Shown: positions 27,869 to 35,538 of the stretch, in pieces
How the letters are laid out: each line of letters opens with the position of its first letter
Position numbering within the stretch: position 1 is the first letter of the stretch
DNA from: Phenylobacterium sp.
GTDB taxonomy: Bacteria; Pseudomonadota; Alphaproteobacteria; Caulobacterales; Caulobacteraceae
DNA: 64,000 nucleotides
Direction: 5' to 3'
Assembly (NCBI GenBank): GCA_018001015.1
Contig: JAGNIV010000003.1
Location: forward strand, 183,272-247,271
Made by a program: the position numbers and the translations under genes
The notes under the pieces: model-generated
Told to the model about the DNA's origin: nothing
The model's database searches: none
The model's input: the letters and a program-made list of their open reading frames with translations, nothing else

Positions 27869-28144
27869 ATGGCCATCCTGATCAAGAACCCCGAGGTCGA
27901 GAAGCGCGCGCGGGAGCTGGCTGCGCTGACGGGCGAGAGCCTCACCGGCGCCATCGACGAGGCGATCAAGCGGCGGCTGACCGAGGAGAACGCCAGGATA
28001 AAGCCACGTCCGACCGTGGCGGAAATGATGGCTGCGACGGAGCGTTTCCGAAAGGCCGTTGGCCTGGACAAGCGCAAGGTCAACGCAACGAAACAGACCT
28101 TCGATGACCTCTGGGCTGAATCCGAGGATCTTGACCCCCGATGA
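27869..28144 (+). CDS. vapB: VapB-type antitoxin (PSK/Rv0623-like)
   Basis: Protein of 91 residues. Residues 1-45 form a ribbon-helix-helix (AILIKNPEVEKRARELAALTGESLTGAIDEAIKRRL) typical of the Rv0623-like VapB group. The C-terminal half is a charged, flexible toxin-binding tail. Four-base ATGA overlap with vapC. The pair is inserted between two core genes. Confidence 0.9.
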   Translation: MAILIKNPEVEKRARELAALTGESLTGAIDEAIKRRLTEENARIKPRPTVAEMMAATERFRKAVGLDKRKVNATKQTFDDLWAESEDLDPR

Positions 28145-28539
28145 TCGTTGTCGATGCGTCAGCACTGGTCGCCATCGCGGAGGGCGAGCCGGAGGCGAAA
28201 CTCTATCTCGGCGCAATCGAGCAGGCTGGTCGAGCGCTGATCTCGCCGATAAACGCCGTCGAGGCCGGCGTGGCCCTGATCGGTCGCCACCGCTTCACCG
28301 GCGCTAGAGACTTCGATCTGTGGCTTAAGAGCCTCGCCGTCGAGATCGACACCTCACCCGGCGACCCCTCAGGGGCCATGGCTGCCTACCTCGCCTATGG
28401 TCGCGGCCATCACCCAGCACGGCTTAACCTCGGCGATGTGTTCGCCTACGCCTTGGCGAAGTCTCTCGACGCCCCCCTGCTCTACAAGGGCGACGACTTC
28501 GTTCGCACCGACATCCGCTCAGCGCTTCAGCCCACGTAG
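28141..28539 (+). CDS. vapC: VapC-type PIN-domain ribonuclease toxin
   Basis: Protein of 132 residues, PIN nuclease. Acidic residues expected for metal binding are in MIVVDASALVAI (D5), NAVEAGVAL (E), LNLGDVFAYALAK (D) and KGDDFVRTDI (D). VapC toxins cut specific tRNAs or rRNA. Its 3' end overlaps the convergent threonylcarbamoyl-AMP synthase gene by 13 bases. Confidence 0.92.
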   Translation: MIVVDASALVAIAEGEPEAKLYLGAIEQAGRALISPINAVEAGVALIGRHRFTGARDFDLWLKSLAVEIDTSPGDPSGAMAAYLAYGRGHHPARLNLGDVFAYALAKSLDAPLLYKGDDFVRTDIRSALQPT

Positions 28540-29498
28540 CCCGCCGCTCGGCTCAGGCGGTCGTTGATCGCCTCGCCCAGTCCCTCGGCGGGAATGGGCG
28601 CGACGGCGATGGCGGTGGGCTGGGTGCGGTCGGCGGCGCGCAGGAAGGCGAAGAGGTTGGCGGCGGCCTCCCGCAGGTCGCCCGAAACGCTGAGGTTCAG
28701 GACATTGCCGCTAGCCCGGGTCGGCCCGAACGCGAGATAAGCCTCGCCCGGCGCGGGGGCGTCGACGTTCAAGCGCACCGGCGCTTCGGGCGAATAGTGC
28801 CGCGCCAGCCTTCCCGGTGAGCGCTTGGCGTCGTCCTCGGCTTCGGCCAGCGGCCCGATGATCGCCTCGATCTGATCGCGCGTCACCGAGCCCGGCCGCA
28901 GCAGGCGCGGCGCATCCAGCAGGGCGACCACCGTGGACTCCAGGCCCACGACGCAGGGACCGCCATCCAGAGCGGCGGCGGCCTTGGCGCCGGTTTCGTC
29001 CACGGCGTCGGCGAAGGTCGTGGGGCTGGGGCGTCCCGAGCGGTTGGCCGAGGGCGCCACAACCGGGCCGCCGAACCGGGCCAGCAACTCGCGGGCCATG
29101 GGGTGTGCCGGGACACGGATCGCCACGGTCTCCAGACCCGCGCGCGCGAGATCGCAGACCACGGTGTCGCTGGCGATGGGAAGGACCAGGGTCAGCGGCC
29201 CCGGCCAGAACGCCCTCGCCAGCTTGCGCGCCCGGTCGTCGAACACCGCCAGCCGCTCGGCGGTGGCAAGGTCGGCGACATGGCTGATCAGGGGGTTGAA
29301 GCGCGGCCGGCCCTTGGCCTCATAGATCGCGGCCACGGCGGCAGGGTCGGAAGCGTCGGCGCCCAGGCCATAGACGGTCTCGGTGGGCAGGATGACGAGG
29401 CCGCCCGCGCGTAGGGCCGCGAGCGCCGCGTCTAGCGCGTCGCCGTGAGCTGGATGCTCACCTTCACCTCTGCGGGAATCTGATCGGTCGCCTGCCAC
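28527..29498 (-). CDS. tsaC: L-threonylcarbamoyladenylate synthase (Sua5/YrdC)
   Basis: Protein of up to 323 residues. The YrdC domain (LRAGGLVILPTETVYGLGADA, then KGRPRFNPL, then GGPVVAPSANRSGRPSPT) makes threonylcarbamoyl-AMP for the universal tRNA t6A modification. A C-terminal Sua5 domain (from about residue 220, RLARHYSPEAPVRL) makes it the long Sua5 form. The only in-frame standard start is the GTG at 29498, 67 bases inside the upstream gene; the conserved domain begins near residue 23, so the true start could be closer. Confidence 0.92.
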   Translation of the reverse strand: MAGDRSDSRRGEGEHPAHGDALDAALAALRAGGLVILPTETVYGLGADASDPAAVAAIYEAKGRPRFNPLISHVADLATAERLAVFDDRARKLARAFWPGPLTLVLPIASDTVVCDLARAGLETVAIRVPAHPMARELLARFGGPVVAPSANRSGRPSPTTFADAVDETGAKAAAALDGGPCVVGLESTVVALLDAPRLLRPGSVTRDQIEAIIGPLAEAEDDAKRSPGRLARHYSPEAPVRLNVDAPAPGEAYLAFGPTRASGNVLNLSVSGDLREAAANLFAFLRAADRTQPTAIAVAPIPAEGLGEAINDRLSRAAGYVG

Positions 29499-30697
29499 TC
29501 GCCCTGCCCCACGCCGAAGGCGGTCCGGTCGAGGCTGGTTACACCGCTCATGCGCGCCTTGTCGCCGTCGATCTTCAGCGTGAAGGGCAGGCGCACCGGC
29601 TTGGTCACCCCCCGCAGGCTGAGCCTGCCCTTGGCGACATAGCGGTTCTGACCGGCCGCCTCGAAACTGTCGGCGGTGAAGATCGCCTTGGGATGCTGCG
29701 CCGCGTCGAAGAAGTCGGCGCCCGGCAGGGCCACGTCCCGCTGCGGATCGCCCGTGGCCACGGAGGCCAGGTCGATGGTCACCTTCACCCGGGAGCGATC
29801 GAGCGCGTCAGGCGAGAAGGCGATGTCCGCGCTCCAGGCGTCGAATCGGCCCTCCACGGCCTGGCCGCCCCAGGCGGTGGAGAAGCCCAGGGTCGAGCCC
29901 TTGGCCACCGCCCATGTCGAGGGCGCGGCAGGCGCCTCGGCGGCCTCGACCTTCAGCGGCGGCTCCACCGCCGCCACGGGCATGACCGGCTCGATGACAG
30001 GCGCCCCGGCCTCGACGGGCGGCGGCGGCAAGGGCGCCGGGGCTGGGGGCTTGGGATGGATCAGCCACGCGCCGCCGATGGCCACGATCACCCCCAGGGC
30101 GATCAGCAGCAGGCGAGGCTCGGCCCAACGACCGGCCACGGCGCCGGGCGCCATCCGGGCCAGGACCGGCTCATCGCGGCTGAACAGCTGGTGCTTCAGG
30201 GCGCCGGCCACGTGCAGGCCGATCAGGATATAGAACCCCCAGCCCAGCAGCTCATGGCCCTCGTGGGCGAAACCGTTCCAGACCTCCCGGCCCGCCTCGG
30301 GCAGGCGTGCGAAACCCGGGATGTGGGGCCACGGCGCCAGGCCGTAGAGCAGGGTCGGAATGCCGGTCTTGCTGGTGGAGACCAGCAGCCAGCCGGTGAT
30401 CGGCATGCCGATCATCAGGCCATAGAGCCCGACATGCACCACCGAGGACAGCATTCGCTCCCAGGGCGCCAGGGTCTCCGGCTCCAGCGGCGGCGGATTG
30501 GTCAGCCGCCAGCCCAGCCGCGCCAGGCTGAGAACCAGGATGGTGATCCCCACCGACTTATGCAGCTGGATGAGGGCGAAAGCCTCGGGCGTCTTCAGGT
30601 CGTGGAAGCGCCAAGGCAGCTGCATCTGGAACAGGATGGCCGCGGCGATCAGCCAGTGCAGGACGATGGCGGGGGTTCTGTAGCGATCCTGGACCAT
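29432..30697 (-). CDS. Cytochrome b561-YceI fusion protein
   Basis: Protein of 421 residues with two parts. Residues ~1-210 are a di-haem cytochrome b561 of the bacterial type with four helices; candidate haem ligands are H14 (VLHWLIAA), H46 (LIQLHKSVG), H88 region (SVVHVGLYG) and H161 region (LIGLHVAGAL). After a Pro/Ala-rich linker (~225-275) comes a YceI domain (~278-421: VAKGSTLGFSTAWGG to VSIQLTATR). YceI proteins bind isoprenoid quinones or related lipids in the periplasm. The fusion suggests quinone delivery to the haems. Operon with yceI and tsaC. Confidence 0.9.
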   Translation of the reverse strand: MVQDRYRTPAIVLHWLIAAAILFQMQLPWRFHDLKTPEAFALIQLHKSVGITILVLSLARLGWRLTNPPPLEPETLAPWERMLSSVVHVGLYGLMIGMPITGWLLVSTSKTGIPTLLYGLAPWPHIPGFARLPEAGREVWNGFAHEGHELLGWGFYILIGLHVAGALKHQLFSRDEPVLARMAPGAVAGRWAEPRLLLIALGVIVAIGGAWLIHPKPPAPAPLPPPPVEAGAPVIEPVMPVAAVEPPLKVEAAEAPAAPSTWAVAKGSTLGFSTAWGGQAVEGRFDAWSADIAFSPDALDRSRVKVTIDLASVATGDPQRDVALPGADFFDAAQHPKAIFTADSFEAAGQNRYVAKGRLSLRGVTKPVRLPFTLKIDGDKARMSGVTSLDRTAFGVGQGEWQATDQIPAEVKVSIQLTATR

Positions 30698-30700
30698 CGG

Positions 30701-31306
30701 CTATTTCTTCACGAATTCGACCTCGAAGACGAGGTCCAGATCGTCCCCGGCGAACTGGCTCATGGCGGTGACGCCGAAGTCGGAGCGTTTCAGACGCGTG
30801 GTTCCGGAGAATCCGATGCGGGTCCCGGCTCCCAGCATGCCCGGCCCCACGCCGTTGAAGGTGACGTCCAGAACCACCGGCTTTGTCACGCCGTGGAAGG
30901 TCAGGTCCCCCGCCACCGTGCCCTTTCCGTCCGCCCCCTCGGCCTTTGTCGAGACAAAGGTGATCACCGGATACTTGGCGGAGTCGAAGTAGCTGGCGCC
31001 TGCGATGGTCTTGTCGAAGTCCGGCAAGCCGGTGTTGATCGAGGTGGGGTCGGCGGTGATCGTCACCTTCGTCGTGGTCCAGGTCGCCGGATCGTAGGTG
31101 AAGTTCCCGTCCAGCCGGTCGAACCGCATGGTGAACTTCGAGAAGCCGCCCATGTGCGGGACCTTCACCAGCAGGCTGGCATGGCGTTTGTCGAGCACGT
31201 ACTGGCCGGCCGGGACCTTGGCCGGATCCTGGCTGGTGGGATTGGCCTGGGCGGTGAAGGCGAGGGCGCCCCAGAGCGCCACGGCGAGCAGCAGACGACG
31301 GACCAC
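30701..31306 (-). CDS. yceI: YceI family periplasmic protein
   Basis: Protein of 201 residues from a GTG at 31306, chosen because GAGGAA lies before it and a signal peptide follows directly (RRLLLAVALWGALAFTAQA). The mature YceI lipocalin-like barrel has YVLDKRHASLLVKVPHMGG and GVTKPVVLDVTFNG. It likely binds a polyisoprenoid. The next gene starts four bases after its stop and carries a second YceI domain fused to cytochrome b561, implying a shared task. Confidence 0.92.
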   Translation of the reverse strand: MVRRLLLAVALWGALAFTAQANPTSQDPAKVPAGQYVLDKRHASLLVKVPHMGGFSKFTMRFDRLDGNFTYDPATWTTTKVTITADPTSINTGLPDFDKTIAGASYFDSAKYPVITFVSTKAEGADGKGTVAGDLTFHGVTKPVVLDVTFNGVGPGMLGAGTRIGFSGTTRLKRSDFGVTAMSQFAGDDLDLVFEVEFVKK

Positions 31307-31665
31307 GGCGACTTCCTCGGCAAGGCCTGCGCAGAGGCGCCAGCAGGTCGGCATTCGAAGCCAAAAGTGCAGCGATCGCAAGAGGCGCTACGGACCCTGA
31401 AGCCGCGGCTGACCAGGGCCACCAGAGCGTCCTCGCAGGCGGTCGGCGGTCATCCGTCAGGCCGGTCACACAGGGGATGAGCCAGGCGACGAAGCGGCCC
31501 TCGAACTCGGCGTTCAGCGTCCTGCTGCTGCCCGCCATCCAGAAGGCCCGCGAGGCGCCCCGCAAAGGCGGATAATCGTCAGACGACGTCGACCGGGTCG
31601 GGCGACCGGCTTGGTCAGACGCGCGCCAGGAGATACACAGCGGCCTTGAGCTTCAGGAGCCGCCC
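31307..31665. other. Gene-poor divergent region before the acyl-CoA dehydrogenase
   Basis: About 359 bases between divergent yceI and the acyl-CoA dehydrogenase. On the minus strand a frame from 31565 begins MRGASRAFWMAGSSRTLN and stays open for ~85 codons before running into yceI antisense-frame sequence. It has no clear ribosome site or natural stop, so I do not call it a gene, though its composition is not random-looking. No strong promoter or palindrome was seen apart from GGAG just before 31666. Confidence 0.4.
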
Positions 31666-33408
31666 ATGACCTTCCGCGCCCCGGTCCGCGACCTCGCCTT
31701 CGCCCTCAGGACGGTGGGTCACTCGGCCCTGATGGCCCAGGCCTTCCCCGACCTGGATGAGGACACGGTCGTCGCCGTCCTGGAAGCCGCCGGGTCCTTC
31801 ACCGAGAGCGAGCTCGCGCCGCTCAACCGCAAGGGCGACACCGAAGGCGCCAAGTACGCCAACGGCAAGGTCACCGCCGCCCCCGGCTTCGCCGCCGCCT
31901 ATCAGGCCTTCGTGGCCGGAGGCTGGAATTCGCTGTCGGCCGATGCGGAATACGGCGGCCAGGGCCTGACCGGCGCCCTGGGTCTGGCAGTCTTCGAGAT
32001 GGTGCACGCCGCCAACATGGCCTTCGGTCTCTGCCCGATGCTGACCCAAGGCGCGATCGAGGCCCTGGCGCTACACGGCACCGAGCGGCAGAAGCGGCTC
32101 GTCCTGCCCAAGCTGGTGAGCGGCGAGTGGACCGGCACCATGAACCTCACCGAGCCGCAGGCCGGCTCCGATCTCGCCGCCGTCACCACGCGGGCCGAGC
32201 CGGACGGCCAGGGCGGCTACCGCCTACACGGCCAGAAGATCTTCATCACCTGGGGCGACCACGACGCCGCCGAGAACATCTGCCATCTGGTCCTGGCCCG
32301 CCTGCCCGACGCCCCGCCCGGCGTGAAGGGCATCAGCCTGTTCCTGGCCACCAAGCGGCTGGTGGACGACGAGGGGAACCTCGGTGACCCCAACGACCTG
32401 CGGGCCGGCTCCATCGAGCACAAGCTGGGCATCCATGGCTCACCCACCTGCGTCATGCTGTTCGAGGGGGCCCGGGCCGAGCTGGTGGGGGAGCTGAACA
32501 ACGGCATCGCCCACATGTTCGTCATGATGAACGCCGCCCGCCTGCAGGTGGGCGTCCAGGGCGTGGCCATCGCCGAGCGCGCCTTCCAGCAGGCCCTGGC
32601 CTTCTCCCAGGAGCGCCGCCAGGGCCGCGCCGCCTGGGCGGCCGACGGCGCCATCTACGGCCACCCGGACATCCGCCGCTCGCTGCTGCTGATGAAGGCC
32701 AAGATCGAGGCCGCCCGCGCCATCTGCCTGTCCACCGGCGTGCTCAACGACGTGGCCCGCCTGGCCCCCGACGAGGCCGCACGCGCCGTGGCCAAGGCCC
32801 GCGCCGAGCTCTTCACCCCCATCGCCAAGGCCTGGTCCACCGATGTCGGGGTGGAGGTCGCCTCCATGGGGGTGCAGATTCACGGCGGCATGGGCTTCAT
32901 CGAGGAGACCGGCGCGGCCCAGCACTATCGCGACGCCCGCATCGCCCCGATCTACGAGGGCACCAACGGCATTCAGGCCATCGACCTGGTGGGCCGCAAG
33001 GCGCCGATGGAGAACGGCGGGGTCATGGACGCCCTGGCCGCCGAGATGCACGCCACGGCTGGAACCCTGTCAGGCGCGCCCAGCCTCGAAGCCGTGGGCT
33101 CGCGGCTGGAAGCTGGGGTCGCCGCCTTGGAACGCGCCACCGACTGGATCCTGGCCAACAAGGGACCGAACGCCCTGTCGGGCGCCACGCCCTATCTGAA
33201 GCTGGCCGGCGACGTAGTGGGCGGCTGGATGCTGGGCCTGCAGGCCCTGGCGCTGGTGGGCGCCACCGACGAGTGGTCCACCAGCAAGGCCGCCCTGGCC
33301 CGCGTCTACGCCGCCCAGGTCTTGGCCCAGGTCCCAGGCCTGGCCGAAGGGGTAATGGAAGGCGCGGCGGACTATGAGGCGGTCAGCGCGCGGGCGCTGG
33401 GGGGTTAG
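31666..33408 (+). CDS. Acyl-CoA dehydrogenase (DmdC-like, long form)
   Basis: Protein of 580 residues: N-terminal DUF-type extension, acyl-CoA dehydrogenase middle domain (TMNLTEPQAGSDLAAVTT near 155), and C-terminal helical domain with the catalytic region IYEGTNGIQAIDLVGRK near 435, then an extra C-terminal domain of ~100 residues. This layout matches the subfamily of 3-methylmercaptopropionyl-CoA dehydrogenase (DmdC) and FadE-like enzymes. Substrate chain is not certain. Ribosome site AGGAG before the ATG. Confidence 0.92.
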   Translation: MTFRAPVRDLAFALRTVGHSALMAQAFPDLDEDTVVAVLEAAGSFTESELAPLNRKGDTEGAKYANGKVTAAPGFAAAYQAFVAGGWNSLSADAEYGGQGLTGALGLAVFEMVHAANMAFGLCPMLTQGAIEALALHGTERQKRLVLPKLVSGEWTGTMNLTEPQAGSDLAAVTTRAEPDGQGGYRLHGQKIFITWGDHDAAENICHLVLARLPDAPPGVKGISLFLATKRLVDDEGNLGDPNDLRAGSIEHKLGIHGSPTCVMLFEGARAELVGELNNGIAHMFVMMNAARLQVGVQGVAIAERAFQQALAFSQERRQGRAAWAADGAIYGHPDIRRSLLLMKAKIEAARAICLSTGVLNDVARLAPDEAARAVAKARAELFTPIAKAWSTDVGVEVASMGVQIHGGMGFIEETGAAQHYRDARIAPIYEGTNGIQAIDLVGRKAPMENGGVMDALAAEMHATAGTLSGAPSLEAVGSRLEAGVAALERATDWILANKGPNALSGATPYLKLAGDVVGGWMLGLQALALVGATDEWSTSKAALARVYAAQVLAQVPGLAEGVMEGAADYEAVSARALGG

Positions 33409-34050
33409 TCACCACCGCAGAAGCTTCCGCCCCGCCAAGGCCCCCAGCAGGGCCACCACCGCCATGCCCGCCGTGTACCAGAGGGCCACGAAGGCCGCGG
33501 CGCTCTCATTGCAGTGGAAGGCGTAGATCCAGGCGCCCATGGCCCCGGCGCAGCCGCCGGCCACGAAGCCCGACAGCACCAGCCGCGTGGGCGCCAGCCC
33601 CCGCAGCGCCCAGACCGCGCCCGCGAAGATCGGGATGCTGAGGACCGCGATCCGCCAGGGGCAGACCTCGGCGGAATCGCCCATCAGCATACCGTGGCGG
33701 ATAACCGGCTCGGCGCTGGCCAGCCGCCACAGCGCCATGCCGCCCACCAGGGCGAAGGGCGCCGCCAGCGCCCAGGCGAGCGAGCCCATCGCCCCGCCGG
33801 GCCGCGCCACCCGGATCAGGGCCGCCACCAGCACCGCCGAGCAGGCCAGGGTGTAGCCGAACTTCACCCAGAACATCGTCCCGGTCATGGCGTCCATCAG
33901 GTCGGGTCGCACCCCCAGCCAGAAGATCATCAGCAGGGCCGAGAAGAAGGCCCCAGCCCCCAGGCCGATCAGGATCCGCCGCGTCACCCACCAGGGGGAC
34001 GCCGGCTCAAGGTCCGTCGACAGCCGTTCGATCAGGTCGTCAGTTTTCAC
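33409..34050 (-). CDS. nrsF: NrsF-like anti-sigma factor (DUF1109)
   Basis: Protein of 213 residues with six hydrophobic segments. The DUF1109/NrsF family in Caulobacter is the membrane anti-sigma factor that holds SigF inactive. Two conserved periplasmic-side cysteines, reported to be needed for sensing, are seen as CPW near residue 130 and HCNES near residue 181. The cytoplasmic N-terminus (MKTDDLIERLSTDLEP) probably contacts the sigma factor. It overlaps sigF by 11 bases and is cotranscribed with it. Confidence 0.9.
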   Translation of the reverse strand: MKTDDLIERLSTDLEPASPWWVTRRILIGLGAGAFFSALLMIFWLGVRPDLMDAMTGTMFWVKFGYTLACSAVLVAALIRVARPGGAMGSLAWALAAPFALVGGMALWRLASAEPVIRHGMLMGDSAEVCPWRIAVLSIPIFAGAVWALRGLAPTRLVLSGFVAGGCAGAMGAWIYAFHCNESAAAFVALWYTAGMAVVALLGALAGRKLLRW

Positions 34051-34585
34051 GCGCGCCTCCGAACCTGGCGGTCAGCGCCTTGAGGCCACGGTGGACGGCG
34101 ACCTTCACGGCCGTCTCCGACAGCCCATGCTTCTCGGCGGCCTCGCGGGTCGACAGCCCCTCCACCTTCACGTCGCGGATCAGGGCGCCGGTGCGGGCCG
34201 AAACCTGCTCCAGCACGCGGTCCAGGTCACGCTTGACCACCAGGTCCTCTGCGCCGCCGTCGTTGAACAGCTCGCTGGCCTCCTCCAGGGGCGAGGAGGG
34301 CCGCACCTTCATCCGCCGCAGATGGTCGATCATCTTGTAGCGCGCGATGGCGTAGGCCCAGGCGGTGAAGGGCTGCTGCGGATCATAGGTGGCGCGGCGG
34401 GTATGCACGGCGATCAAGGTTTCCTGGACGAGGTCTTCGGCCTCCGGCGTTCCAAAGCCGAGCCGCCGGGCGTAGTAGCGCCGCAGCAACCGGCCGAGCT
34501 CGGCCAGCAGAGCACGATGCGCCGCGGCGTCGCCGGCCAGGCCGGCGAGCATCAAGGCCCGTAGTCGCGTTTCTGTCTGGTCCAC
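34040..34585 (-). CDS. sigF: ECF RNA polymerase sigma factor, SigF type
   Basis: Protein of 181 residues. Sigma region 2 is seen in EAEDLVQETLIAVHTRRATYDPQQPFTAWAYAIARYKMIDHLRR and region 4 in LSTREAAEKHGLSETAVKVAVHRGLKAL. Paired with the NrsF-like membrane protein, it matches the Caulobacter SigF system, which answers to chromate, cadmium and related oxidative stress. Its own promoter region contains the matching GTAACC element, so it should be autoregulated. Confidence 0.92.
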   Translation of the reverse strand: MDQTETRLRALMLAGLAGDAAAHRALLAELGRLLRRYYARRLGFGTPEAEDLVQETLIAVHTRRATYDPQQPFTAWAYAIARYKMIDHLRRMKVRPSSPLEEASELFNDGGAEDLVVKRDLDRVLEQVSARTGALIRDVKVEGLSTREAAEKHGLSETAVKVAVHRGLKALTARFGGAREN

Positions 34586-34599
34586 GTGTCTCCCCTGGA

Positions 34600-34625
34600 T
34601 ACGCAGGGCCGCAGGGATTGGTTAC
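34600..34625 (-). promoter_or_regulatory. SigF-type promoter of sigF-nrsF
   Basis: On the minus strand GTAACC (34625-34620) is followed after exactly 16 bases by CGTA (34603-34600). The motif I recall for Caulobacter SigF is GTAACC, 16 bases, CGAA; this has one mismatch in the -10. It starts 15 bases before the sigF ATG, implying a short leader. Confidence 0.65.
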
Positions 34626-34638
34626 CGTCAGCTTAGCT

Positions 34639-34664
34639 GTAACCGAAGCCCGCGGCGCGGCGAA
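34639..34664 (+). promoter_or_regulatory. SigF-type promoter of the DUF1223 gene
   Basis: GTAACC (34639-34644), 16 bases, then CGAA (34661-34664): an exact match to the SigF motif. It points toward the DUF1223 gene, whose ATG is 33 bases downstream. With the opposing motif it forms the inverted pair GGTTAC...GTAACC around 13 bases. Confidence 0.75.
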
Positions 34665-34696
34665 CCTGTCGTTATCTGCAAGCCGGAAAGGCTCCC

Positions 34697-35380
34697 ATGC
34701 CCAAGACCCTGATCCTGGCCTCGGCGATCGCCCTGTTGACCGCCCTGCCCGCCGCCGCCGCCGCGCCGCCGCTCACCGTGGTGGAGCTATTCACCAGCCA
34801 GGGCTGCTCCTCCTGCCCGCCGGCCAACGCCAATCTCGCCAAGCTCGCCGACCGCCCCGACGTGCTCGCCCTGTCGTTCGGCGTCACCTACTGGGACCAG
34901 CTCGGCTGGAAGGACACCTTCGCCAGCAAGACCTATACTGACCGTCAGTGGGCCTATTCGCGCGGCCTGGGTCACAGACAGGTCTGGACGCCCCAGGTTG
35001 TCATCAACGGCGCCACCGACGTCGTGGGCACAAAGCTGCCGGAGATCGAGGCCGCCGCCCGCAGGGTTCCGCTCACCGGCGGCCCGCAGCTGTCGGTGAC
35101 GGGCGATGTCCTGACGGTCGGGGCCGGCAAGGCCGCCAAGGCCGACGTCTGGCTGGTGCGCTATGACCCGGCGGTCGTCCAGGTGCCGATCAAGCGCGGC
35201 GAGAACACCGGCAAGACCCTGCCCCACCGCAACGTGGTCCGCGAGATGACCCGGCTCGGCGCCTATGGCGGCCAAGCCATCACCTACCGGCTGCCGGCGG
35301 GCGCCGACCCCAGGCTGAAGACCGCCATCCTGGTCCAGGCCGGACCCGGCGGGCCGATCCTGGCCGCCGCCAAGACGTAA
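34697..35380 (+). CDS. DUF1223 thioredoxin-like exported protein
   Basis: Protein of 227 residues with a signal peptide (MPKTLILASAIALLTALPAAAAA). The mature part starts with a thioredoxin-like fold bearing a CSSC motif in ELFTSQGCSSCPPANANL (Cys near 35 and 38), then VTYWDQLGWKD and YTPQ-like VWTPQVVING. DUF1223 proteins are periplasmic and suspected to act in thiol redox. An exact SigF-type promoter directly before it ties it to the sigF stress regulon. Confidence 0.9.
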   Translation: MPKTLILASAIALLTALPAAAAAPPLTVVELFTSQGCSSCPPANANLAKLADRPDVLALSFGVTYWDQLGWKDTFASKTYTDRQWAYSRGLGHRQVWTPQVVINGATDVVGTKLPEIEAAARRVPLTGGPQLSVTGDVLTVGAGKAAKADVWLVRYDPAVVQVPIKRGENTGKTLPHRNVVREMTRLGAYGGQAITYRLPAGADPRLKTAILVQAGPGGPILAAAKT

Positions 35381-35530
35381 CCTCCCTTCCCCCTCGATGG
35401 GGGAAGGGCGGGGATGGGGGTGAATGCAGGGTGGTGGGCGAAGCTCAAGGTCGGCGCGGCGCCCGAAGGCGCTCTTCGCCAGACACGGAGCGCGCACCCC
35501 CACCCAACCCTCCCCCATCGAGGGGGAGGG
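35381..35530. repeat. Intergenic palindromic repeat, G/C-run family copy 3
   Basis: Between convergent DUF1223 and amidohydrolase genes. The left end CCCTTCCCCCTCGATGGGGG pairs with the right end CCCTCCCCCATCGAGGGGG. Middle pieces (GGCGGGGATGGGGGTGAATG) also mirror CACCCCCACCC. Same organisation as the elements at 6535 and 18880, and again at a convergent 3'-3' junction. Confidence 0.7.
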
Positions 35531-35538
35531 CTTCGCAG

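Noticed and set aside
31307-31565. Minus-strand frame MRGASRAFWMAGSSRTLN
   Set aside because: No ribosome site and no own stop before running into yceI in a shifted frame; insufficient support to call a gene, though kept as a note.
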